A stretch of 48,077 nucleotides of DNA from Acidobacteriota bacterium. Lineage in GTDB: Bacteria; Acidobacteriota; Vicinamibacteria; Vicinamibacterales; Fen-181. Under the pieces are notes generated by a model. It searched no databases. It saw nothing but the letters and a program-made list of their open reading frames with translations, and was not told the DNA's origin. The DNA is taken from positions 1 to 48,077 of the forward strand of contig JADGOB010000014.1 in assembly GCA_017883185.1 (NCBI GenBank). The letters are read 5' to 3'. Shown piece by piece: positions 42,527-48,077 of this stretch (within the stretch, counting starts at the first letter, position 1; each line of letters begins with the position of its first letter). Both the position numbers and the translations under genes were made by a program.

Positions 42527-43716
42527 CTTCCATCGTCGTCCACTACAGCGAGATCGCGCTCAAGGGAAAGAACCGCCCGTGGTTCATCGCGCGGCTCGTC
42601 AACAACGTCCGCCACGCGACCTCCGACCTCGATATCAAGTCGGTCCGTTCGCTCATGGGCCGGCTCGAGATCGTGCTCGGTCCCACGGCAACCTACGAGC
42701 AGGTGCGCGACCGGCTTTCGCGCGTGTTCGGTGTCGCGAACTTCCTGAAAGCGGCACGCGCGCCGCTCGACATCGAGGCGATCGCCGCCGCCATCCTGCG
42801 CGACCTCGGCGACATCGACACGCCGTCCTTCCGGGTGTCAGTCAAGCGCGCCGACAAGCGATTCCCGATGAACTCGATGGAGATCGAGCGCGAGGTTGGC
42901 GGACGGATCAAGCTGGCCAGGGGATGGCACGTCGATCTCGACAACCCGCAGCTGACCATTTCGGTGGAGATGCTCACCACCGAGGCGTTCTACGCCTTCG
43001 GCAAGGACCGCGGCCCGGGCGGGCTGCCGACGGGCGTCAGCGGGAAGGTCGCCTGCCTGCTGTCGGGCGGAATCGACTCGCCGGTTGCCGCGTGGCGGAT
43101 GATGAAGCGCGGCTGCTTGGCGTTGCTCGTGCACTTCCACAGCTACCCGTTCCTGTCGCGTGCCTCCCAGGAGAAGGTGCGAGAACTCGCGCAGCTCTTG
43201 ACCACCTACCAGCATCGCAGCCGGCTGTTTCTCGTGGCGTTTGGCGAGATCCAGCGTCAGGTGGTGCTGGAGGTTCCCGCGCCGCTCCGCGTGGTCGTGT
43301 ACCGGCGCTTCATGATGAGGATCGCGGACAGGATTGCCAGGGCCAACGGCGCCCGCGCCCTGGTGACGGGGGAAGTCATTGGACAGGTGGCGTCCCAGAC
43401 CCTCGAGAACATGTCGGTCATCGCGGCAGCCACCAGCCTGCCGATCCTGCGGCCGCTCGTCGGAATGGACAAGGAGGAGATCGTGGCCCAGGCCGAGCGC
43501 CTTGGCTCGTTCGAGATCTCGGTGGTGCCCGACCAGGATTGCTGCCAGCTGTTCACGCCGAAGCACCCGGCCACCCGGGCGACTCGCTGGGCGGTTGAAG
43601 AGGCGGAGAGTCACCTGCCGATCGACGAGCTGGTGAGCAAGGCCGTGGCGGACGCCGAGCAGGAGCAGTTCTACTTTCCGACGGTCGCGGCCGGCCAGAC
43701 CCTCCCGGCCAGGTAG
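42523..43716 (+). CDS. thiI: tRNA 4-thiouridine synthase ThiI (rhodanese-less)
   Basis: This 397-residue protein adenylates U8 of tRNA for 4-thiouridine and can also serve thiamine synthesis. The N-terminal ferredoxin-like and THUMP part covers about 1-165 (HYSEIALKGKNRPWF at the start). The PP-loop pyrophosphatase motif is LLSGGIDSPVAAW. The C-terminal part includes ALVTGEVIGQVASQTLENM and DQDCCQLFTPKHPAT. The rhodanese domain of the E. coli enzyme is absent, so a separate sulfur carrier must deliver sulfur. The start overlaps the hpnE stop (ATGA). Its 3' end overlaps the oppositely oriented Nudix gene by 46 bp. Confidence 0.93.
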   Translation: MTSIVVHYSEIALKGKNRPWFIARLVNNVRHATSDLDIKSVRSLMGRLEIVLGPTATYEQVRDRLSRVFGVANFLKAARAPLDIEAIAAAILRDLGDIDTPSFRVSVKRADKRFPMNSMEIEREVGGRIKLARGWHVDLDNPQLTISVEMLTTEAFYAFGKDRGPGGLPTGVSGKVACLLSGGIDSPVAAWRMMKRGCLALLVHFHSYPFLSRASQEKVRELAQLLTTYQHRSRLFLVAFGEIQRQVVLEVPAPLRVVVYRRFMMRIADRIARANGARALVTGEVIGQVASQTLENMSVIAAATSLPILRPLVGMDKEEIVAQAERLGSFEISVVPDQDCCQLFTPKHPATRATRWAVEEAESHLPIDELVSKAVADAEQEQFYFPTVAAGQTLPAR

Positions 43717-44201
43717 TCCCTCAGCGCTTCCTCGGTGCTCCTGAACGCCAGGTCGGCCCAGGGGATCTCGGCCGGGGCGAAGGCGCGCGCTTCGAGCGAT
43801 TCCTCGTCGGTCACGGTCTCGCCCATCGGCGCGCTCGCCGCGTAGACGATCACGATGGGCGTGCGGCCCGGGTACGAGTAGATGCCGACCAGGCCGTCGA
43901 GTTGCACGTCGAGGCCGACCTCTTCGCGGGCTTCGCGAATCGCCGCCTGCTCGACCACTTCACCGCGGTCCAGGTAGCCGCCAGGGAACACCCACTTTCC
44001 GTATCCCGGCTCGATGGCCCGCCTGACGAGCACCACCGCCTGGTCGTCGCCAAGGCGGATGATCGTGGCCACGGCCACCTTGGGGTCCACGTAGTAGACG
44101 AACCCGCACGCCTGGCAGACCAGTCGCTCCGGCTCACCCGCCCTGAGCATCGTCGCGCGAAACGCCCCGCCGCACATGGGACAAAAGCTGAAGCCCGCCA
44201 T
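43671..44201 (-). CDS. Zinc-ribbon Nudix hydrolase
   Basis: The 176-residue protein has a zinc ribbon (FCPMCGG and CQACGFVYYVDP, four cysteines) before a Nudix domain. The Nudix box is GGYLDRGEVVEQAAIREA followed by REEVG. This layout resembles NADH pyrophosphatase (NudC-like) and related ADP-ribose hydrolases, but the NudC-specific SQPWPFPxS tail is missing. The substrate is therefore uncertain. The gene is convergent with thiI and the two coding ends overlap by 46 bp. The 246-bp gap before the next gene contains an inverted repeat. Confidence 0.85.
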   Translation of the reverse strand: MAGFSFCPMCGGAFRATMLRAGEPERLVCQACGFVYYVDPKVAVATIIRLGDDQAVVLVRRAIEPGYGKWVFPGGYLDRGEVVEQAAIREAREEVGLDVQLDGLVGIYSYPGRTPIVIVYAASAPMGETVTDEESLEARAFAPAEIPWADLAFRSTEEALRDYLAGRVWPAATVGK

Positions 44202-44266
44202 ATCGTGGATTCCCGACTCCGACCCACACTATCGCCGCGGCTTCGTGGGTGTCAACCGGGTTCTCT

Positions 44267-44296
44267 GGATTCTCGGAGAAGATCCCCTGAGAATCC
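44267..44296. promoter_or_regulatory. Operator-like inverted repeat in the divergent gap
   Basis: GGATTCTC (44267-44274) and GAGAATCC (44289-44296) are perfect inverted copies with centres 22 bp apart, about two DNA turns. With one mismatch each arm extends to 11 bp. The gap separates the Nudix gene and a secreted-protein gene that point away from each other. Confidence 0.45.
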
Positions 44297-44447
44297 GGAC
44301 AGCGCCGCGAACCGCACGCGTGCTGCGTGGCGCGCCGGCCACCGGACGCGACGGCGGTTCCCCCGGGACTGCGGACGGAGTCACTTCCGTTGGGCTGGTG
44401 TTCACAAGGTGAGAGAGGCTTGAAGCACGCGACCTTCCGGCGCCAGA

Positions 44448-45416
44448 ATGGAGGTGGGCGTTACGGAGGTGCTGCTGGTGTGCGGACGAGGATGGTCTGG
44501 ACGAGCTGCCGGTCGCGTTGCTGTCTGCGTGCTCTGCGTCGCGATGCTGGGTCGCGCAGGCGTGGCGCGCGCTCAGGACAAACCACTGCCCGAGAAGGAC
44601 GCGTTCCTGGCCGAGGCCCGGAAGCGCCTCAAGAGCGACGACCGGCTGCTGAGCCAGTATACGTTTCATGAGCGGCAGGTCCGAATTGACCTTGATGGCG
44701 ATGGACGCGCCGAGAAGAAGACCACCAAGGAGTTCGAGGTGTATCCCTCCGTGGAGGGCAGCCCTGCCTACCGCAGGCTGATCGCGACCAACGGGGTGCC
44801 GGAGTCGCCACGCAAGCTGGAGGATGCGGACCGCAAGCACCGCGAGAAACTGCTCGAGTGGATCCACGATCGCCAGGCCGAGAGTCCGAGCGTGCGCGGC
44901 AGGCGCGTGCTGAAAGAGCGGCGCGAGCGCGAGCAGGAAGAGCGGCGCGGGCGCGAGCAGGAAGAGCGCATCATGGACGACATTCTGCGTGTCTACGACA
45001 TCCGCCTCGTGAGACGCGAGGAGGTCCGCGGCCGTCCGGCGATTGTGCTGACGTTGACGCCGCGCCCCGGGGTGAAGCCGTCGGTCGAGGACGCCGCGCC
45101 GATGACGAAGCTGCGCGGGCGCGCCTGGGTTGACGAACGCGACTTCGAGGTGGTTCGGGCGGATCTGGAATCGACCGACACGATCAACCTGGGATGGGGA
45201 CTCCTGGCCCGCATCGGATTGGGGACGACGCTGTCGTTCGAGCGTCAGAAGGTGAACGACGAGGTGTGGCTGCCGGCTCGTGTGACGGCGCACCCGAAAG
45301 CGCGGATCGCGCTCGTCAAGAGATTCGACGCGAAAATCATCAGCGACTACAGTGACTACCGGAAGTTCACCGTCAACACGGCGATTTCATTTGCGCCCGC
45401 CAAGCCCGTCAAGTAG
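44448..45416 (+). CDS. Secreted protein of unknown function
   Basis: The 322-residue protein starts with a signal peptide (VAVCVLCVAMLGRAGVARA). The mature part begins with QDKPLPEKDAFLAEARKRL and continues with a beta-rich region. RVDLIRVYDIRLVRREEV-like strands and RAWVDERDFEVVRADLEST suggest a LolA/outer-membrane lipoprotein-sorting-like fold, but this is only a resemblance. A charged segment (residues about 155-180) contains a 24-bp duplication. ATG 44448 was used; GTG 44478 after a GGAGG site is an equally good start. A strong hairpin follows about 30 bp after the stop. The product cannot be named. Confidence 0.7.
   Translation: MEVGVTEVLLVCGRGWSGRAAGRVAVCVLCVAMLGRAGVARAQDKPLPEKDAFLAEARKRLKSDDRLLSQYTFHERQVRIDLDGDGRAEKKTTKEFEVYPSVEGSPAYRRLIATNGVPESPRKLEDADRKHREKLLEWIHDRQAESPSVRGRRVLKERREREQEERRGREQEERIMDDILRVYDIRLVRREEVRGRPAIVLTLTPRPGVKPSVEDAAPMTKLRGRAWVDERDFEVVRADLESTDTINLGWGLLARIGLGTTLSFERQKVNDEVWLPARVTAHPKARIALVKRFDAKIISDYSDYRKFTVNTAISFAPAKPVK
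44916..44963. repeat. 24-bp in-frame tandem duplication in the secreted-protein gene
   Basis: Two adjacent 24-bp copies (44916-44939 and 44940-44963) differ at one position. They encode the eight-residue unit ERRERE/GREQE twice, in a charged helix. The duplication keeps the reading frame. Confidence 0.85.
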
Positions 45417-45440
45417 GTCCACGACCGCGTCCGTTCGCAG

Positions 45441-45480
45441 GAAAAAGAAGAGGGGCACGGCCCGCGCCGTGCCCCTCTTC
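45441..45480 (-). terminator. Strong hairpin with T-tract on the minus strand
   Basis: Arms at 45447-45461 and 45466-45480 pair perfectly over 15 bp around CCGC. On the minus strand the hairpin is followed by CTTTTTC-like bases, the classic layout of an intrinsic terminator. Plus-strand transcription from the secreted-protein gene meets the same hairpin without a T-run. Confidence 0.65.
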
Positions 45481-45508
45481 CGTGACCCGTCCTAAGTCCT
45501 ATCGCCGG

Positions 45509-45694
45509 ATGAGTGCCACCGAACGGCTGCGGGTCGCGTTCGGGCTCCACACATTCGCCCGGAAGCGGCTCGAGGCGGCCCTGCGCCGGGAGTACCCGGA
45601 CTACTCCGATCGCGAACTCGCCCACGAGGTCATGAGGAGGTTCCTCGGTAACGGCTGGAGCGCCGCCACCCGACTGGCCGAAGCCGACGAGTAG
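45509..45694 (+). CDS. Small protein of unknown function
   Basis: This 61-residue protein is highly charged and probably helical: TERLRVAFGLHTFARKRL is followed by REYPDYSDRELAHEVMRRFL. The pattern, a helix pair around P-x-x-S/D-x-x-E-L, recalls short bacterial proteins without assigned function. ATG 45509 was chosen; a GTG 27 nt upstream would place the start at the edge of the strong hairpin. The 121 bp after it contain the acs promoter region. Confidence 0.5.
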   Translation: MSATERLRVAFGLHTFARKRLEAALRREYPDYSDRELAHEVMRRFLGNGWSAATRLAEADE

Positions 45695-45740
45695 CCGGGG
45701 GGATAGTCAGAATGAGCGGGGTGTTGGCCGAGCCCATGGA

Positions 45741-45785
45741 CCGATACCGTCCTATCCGTTCCGATACGGATCCCTGTGGTACACT
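45741..45785 (+). promoter_or_regulatory. Promoter and operator-like repeats of acs
   Basis: TACACT (45780-45785) is a -10 candidate 30 nt before the acs ATG, and AGGAG lies seven bases before the start. CCGATAC occurs at 45741 and 45761, exactly 20 bp apart, and ATCCG (45754) is inverted as CGGAT (45767). These repeats straddle the -35 position and could bind a regulator. Confidence 0.45.
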
Positions 45786-45815
45786 GACCGCTTCACCCCA
45801 ATTCCAGGAGCTGCC

Positions 45816-47723
45816 ATGGCCGACGATCGGTCCACCGCCGACGGGGAAGTCTATCTGCCCACGCCCGAGATCGTTTCCGCGGCCCACGTGCCCGACTGGG
45901 AGGCGCTCAGCGCCGAGGCCGACGCCAACTACGTGAAGTTCTGGGAGGACCGCGCCCGCGAGCTGGCCTGGCACGCCCCGTGGCAACAGGTGCTCGACCA
46001 GTCCAATAAGCCGTTCTACAAATGGTTCGTCGGCGCCCGGACCAACATCGTCCACAACGCCCTCGATCGTCACCAGAAGACGTGGCGCCGCAACAAGCTC
46101 GCCCTCATCTGGGAAGGCGAGCCGGGCGACCTGCGCACCTTCTCGTATCACGCGCTGCACCGCGAGGTGTGCCAGTTCGCCAACGTGCTCAAGAGCATGG
46201 GTGCGCGGAAGGGCGACCGGATCACCATCTACATGGGCCGCATCCCCGAGATCGTCATCGCCATGCTGGCATGCGCGAAGATCGGAGCGATCCACTCGGT
46301 GATCTACGGCGGCTTCTCGGTCGAGGCGCTCCATGGCCGCATCGAGGATTCCCAGAGCAAACTGCTGCTGACCGCCGACGGCGGCTGGCTCAACGGGAAG
46401 ATCGTCCGGCTCAAGAGCATCGTGGACGAGGCGCTCCAGCGGTGCGGCTGCGTCGAGCACGTCGTGGTCGTGAAGCGCACCGGCCACGAGGTCGTCATGG
46501 AGCAGGGGCGCGACTACTGGTACCACGACCTGCTCGGTCTTCCGATCGCGCGAACCGACGGCGACCGCTGCGAGACGGAGGTCATGGACGCGGAGGATCC
46601 GCTCTTCATCCTCTACACGTCCGGCACCACCGGCAAGCCGAAGGCGATCGTGCACACCCACGGCGGCTACCAGGTCGGGGTGGCCACGACGATGAAGTAC
46701 GTGTTCGACATCAAGGAAGAGGACCGCTGGTGGTGCACCGCCGACCCGGGGTGGATCACCGGCCACTCCTACGTGGTGTACGCGCCGCTCATCCTCGGCA
46801 CCACCAGCTTCATGTACGAGGGCGCGGCGACCTTTCCCTACCCGGACCGCTGGTGGAAGATGGTCGAGCGGTACGGCATCAACATCTTCTACACGGCACC
46901 GACGGCCATCCGCGGCCTGATGCGCTTCGGCGAGGCGTGGGTCAACCGCCGTGACCTCTCCTGCCTGCGCCTGCTCGGCACCGTTGGCGAACCGATCAAC
47001 CCCGAAGCCTGGCGCTGGTACCACCGCACGGTCGGCAAGCAACGGTGCCCGGTGATGGACACCTGGTGGCAGACCGAGACTGGGATGTTCATGATCACGC
47101 CGGTCCCGTCGGCGCCGCTCAAGCCCGGCTCGGCCGGTCGGCCGTTCTTCGGCCAGCAGGCTGAGGTCGTGGACGAATCGGGCAAGCCGGTGCCCGACGG
47201 CGAAGAAGGCTTCCTCGTGCTGAAGCGCCCGTGGCCGGCGATGCTCCGCACCGTGTATGGCGACCCCGACCGCTACGTCCAGCAGTACTGGAGCAAGTAC
47301 CCGGGCCGCTATCTCACCGGCGACTCGGCCAAGCGCGACAAGGACGGCTACTTCTGGGTGATCGGCCGCGTGGACGATGTCATCAAGGTTTCAGGATACC
47401 GGCTGGGGACGGCCGAGATCGAGTCGGCGCTGGTCAGCCACCCGTCGGTCGCCGAGGCGGCGGTCATCGGCCTGCCCGACGAGATCAAGGGCAGCGTCAT
47501 CCACGCCTTCTGCATCCTGAAGGCCGGCGTCGCGCCTTCGCCCGAGTTGGCCGACACGCTCAAACAGCATGTCGGCCACGAAATCGGGCCGATTGCGCGG
47601 CCGGCCGAGGTGCGTTTCGTCGAGAAGCTCCCCAAGACGCGGTCGGGCAAGATCATGCGGCGCGTGCTCAAGGCCCGAGCGCAGGGCATGGACGAGGGCG
47701 ACGTCTCGACACTCGAAGAGTAG
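45816..47723 (+). CDS. acsA: Acetate-CoA ligase (acetyl-CoA synthetase)
   Basis: The 635-residue enzyme activates acetate to acetyl-CoA through acetyl-AMP in the cytosol. FILYTSGTTGKPKAIVHTHGG is the AMP-binding loop (quoted in part: YTSGTTGKPKA). WWCTADPGWITGHSYVVY and DTWWQTETG contact acetate and adenine. YLTGDSAKRDKDGY is the hinge, and GRVDDVIKVSGYRLGTAEIE the CoA-binding face. The C-terminal PKTRSGKIMRR contains the catalytic lysine that is commonly silenced by acetylation. Length is normal for Acs. ATG 45816 with AGGAG gives the expected N-terminus. A propionyl-CoA ligase is a less likely alternative. Confidence 0.95.
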   Translation: MADDRSTADGEVYLPTPEIVSAAHVPDWEALSAEADANYVKFWEDRARELAWHAPWQQVLDQSNKPFYKWFVGARTNIVHNALDRHQKTWRRNKLALIWEGEPGDLRTFSYHALHREVCQFANVLKSMGARKGDRITIYMGRIPEIVIAMLACAKIGAIHSVIYGGFSVEALHGRIEDSQSKLLLTADGGWLNGKIVRLKSIVDEALQRCGCVEHVVVVKRTGHEVVMEQGRDYWYHDLLGLPIARTDGDRCETEVMDAEDPLFILYTSGTTGKPKAIVHTHGGYQVGVATTMKYVFDIKEEDRWWCTADPGWITGHSYVVYAPLILGTTSFMYEGAATFPYPDRWWKMVERYGINIFYTAPTAIRGLMRFGEAWVNRRDLSCLRLLGTVGEPINPEAWRWYHRTVGKQRCPVMDTWWQTETGMFMITPVPSAPLKPGSAGRPFFGQQAEVVDESGKPVPDGEEGFLVLKRPWPAMLRTVYGDPDRYVQQYWSKYPGRYLTGDSAKRDKDGYFWVIGRVDDVIKVSGYRLGTAEIESALVSHPSVAEAAVIGLPDEIKGSVIHAFCILKAGVAPSPELADTLKQHVGHEIGPIARPAEVRFVEKLPKTRSGKIMRRVLKARAQGMDEGDVSTLEE

Positions 47724-47937
47724 GGCCGGGCGAATTCCAGGATGAGATCAACGGTTGTCGTGTGAAGTCGCGCGAGTAGTCCGCGCCAACCAGCGACGCC
47801 GCCTTCTCGCGCGCCTCCGCCAGTTGGTCGCCCGGAAGTCCACGAACATCGACCGCGCACACCGATGTCCTTCGGCCGGGCGTCTCCAGGATGAACCGGT
47901 AATGACGCGGTCCCGCGGGCGAGTCGGACACCGCCAT
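47668..47937 (-). CDS. Possible small protein, doubtful
   Basis: The 89-residue frame begins MAVSDSPAGPRHYRFILETP and continues with VCAVDVRGLPGDQLAEAREK. Its composition looks protein-like for about 65 residues, after which the frame runs antisense into acs and becomes arginine/proline-rich. The frame also stays open upstream of the ATG without a clear start. It may be the end of a gene whose start I cannot place, or a chance frame. No family was recognised. Confidence 0.25.
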   Translation of the reverse strand: MAVSDSPAGPRHYRFILETPGRRTSVCAVDVRGLPGDQLAEAREKAASLVGADYSRDFTRQPLISSWNSPGPTLRVSRRRPRPCPALGP

Positions 47938-48059
47938 GTAGGTGACGGTCGCGCCAGGATCGCGTCGACGGACCAGCCCAGCGGGGCTGTGGCGGCCTCG
48001 ACCGCGACTTCCGCGATCCCAAGGCGCTCCTCGAGGCGCTGAACGCCCCGGTGGCCGTC

Positions 48060-48065
48060 TATAAT
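48060..48065 (+). promoter_or_regulatory. TATAAT hexamer at the right edge
   Basis: A perfect -10 consensus occurs 12 nt before the window end in otherwise GC-rich DNA and is followed by an A-run. It may serve a plus-strand gene beyond the window. No -35 is evident. The stretch 47938-48059 holds no gene I can support. Confidence 0.35.
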
Positions 48066-48077
48066 AAAAAGATATGT

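Noticed and set aside
47755-48042. Plus-strand gene at the right edge
   Set aside because: The frame is arginine-rich with no recognisable motif and is antisense to the slightly more protein-like minus-strand frame.

Overview
The window is GC-rich DNA packed with genes on both strands and looks like an acidobacterial chromosome, possibly Vicinamibacteria-like. That placement is inference from several traits seen together: many secreted S9/M19 peptidases, a serine/threonine-kinase-like protein fused to TolB-like and TPR regions, ECF sigma/anti-sigma pairs, an hpnCDE hopanoid cluster, and abundant intergenic palindromes. No rRNA gene, complete tRNA, CRISPR array or transposase was recognised.

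Layout. 1-2.3 kb: an amidohydrolase remnant, panE, and a TauE/SafE permease with its DUF1634 partner. 2.4-4.1 kb: YgiQ-type radical SAM protein. 4.1-11.1 kb: an accessory region. It holds a SNF2-type helicase and a large Eco57I-like N6-adenine methylase as a tight two-gene unit, and next to it a small nucleotidyltransferase cassette bounded by a 24-bp direct repeat that duplicates the 3' end of the methylase gene. 11.1-11.5 kb: a non-coding stretch with a 40-bp tandem repeat. 11.5-16.2 kb: S9 peptidase, threonine aldolase, M19 dipeptidase. 16.2-19.9 kb (minus strand): queF, an ECF sigma factor, its zinc-finger anti-sigma factor and a secreted TPR/HEAT protein. 20.1-22 kb: HU-like protein and a sigma54-dependent response regulator. 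22.1-25.7 kb: lpdA, a 2-oxoacid dehydrogenase E2 gene and lipB, i.e. lipoate-dependent metabolism.

25.8-32.7 kb is a run of five co-directional genes: two sigma factors, a membrane anti-sigma factor whose distal part carries Asp-box (Ycf48/BNR-like) repeats, a secreted DUF4139 protein, and a protein-kinase-like protein that has lost its catalytic Lys, Asp and DFG-Asp. This is the best candidate for an unusual envelope-sensing system. 32.7-38.7 kb: threonine dehydratase, an MBL-fold hydrolase, an FHA protein downstream of an alpha/beta-hydrolase that lacks its nucleophile serine, ygfZ, and a repair pair (short MutY plus a MutT-type Nudix protein). 38.9-43.7 kb: five overlapping genes, cobalamin adenosyltransferase-hpnC-hpnD-hpnE-thiI. 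43.7-48.1 kb: zinc-ribbon Nudix hydrolase, a secreted protein of unknown function, a small protein, acetyl-CoA synthetase and a doubtful small gene at the right edge.

Several genes have a -10-like hexamer only 6-8 nt before the start codon, which suggests leaderless transcripts. Functional calls rest on motifs read by eye. No database search or folding calculation was run.
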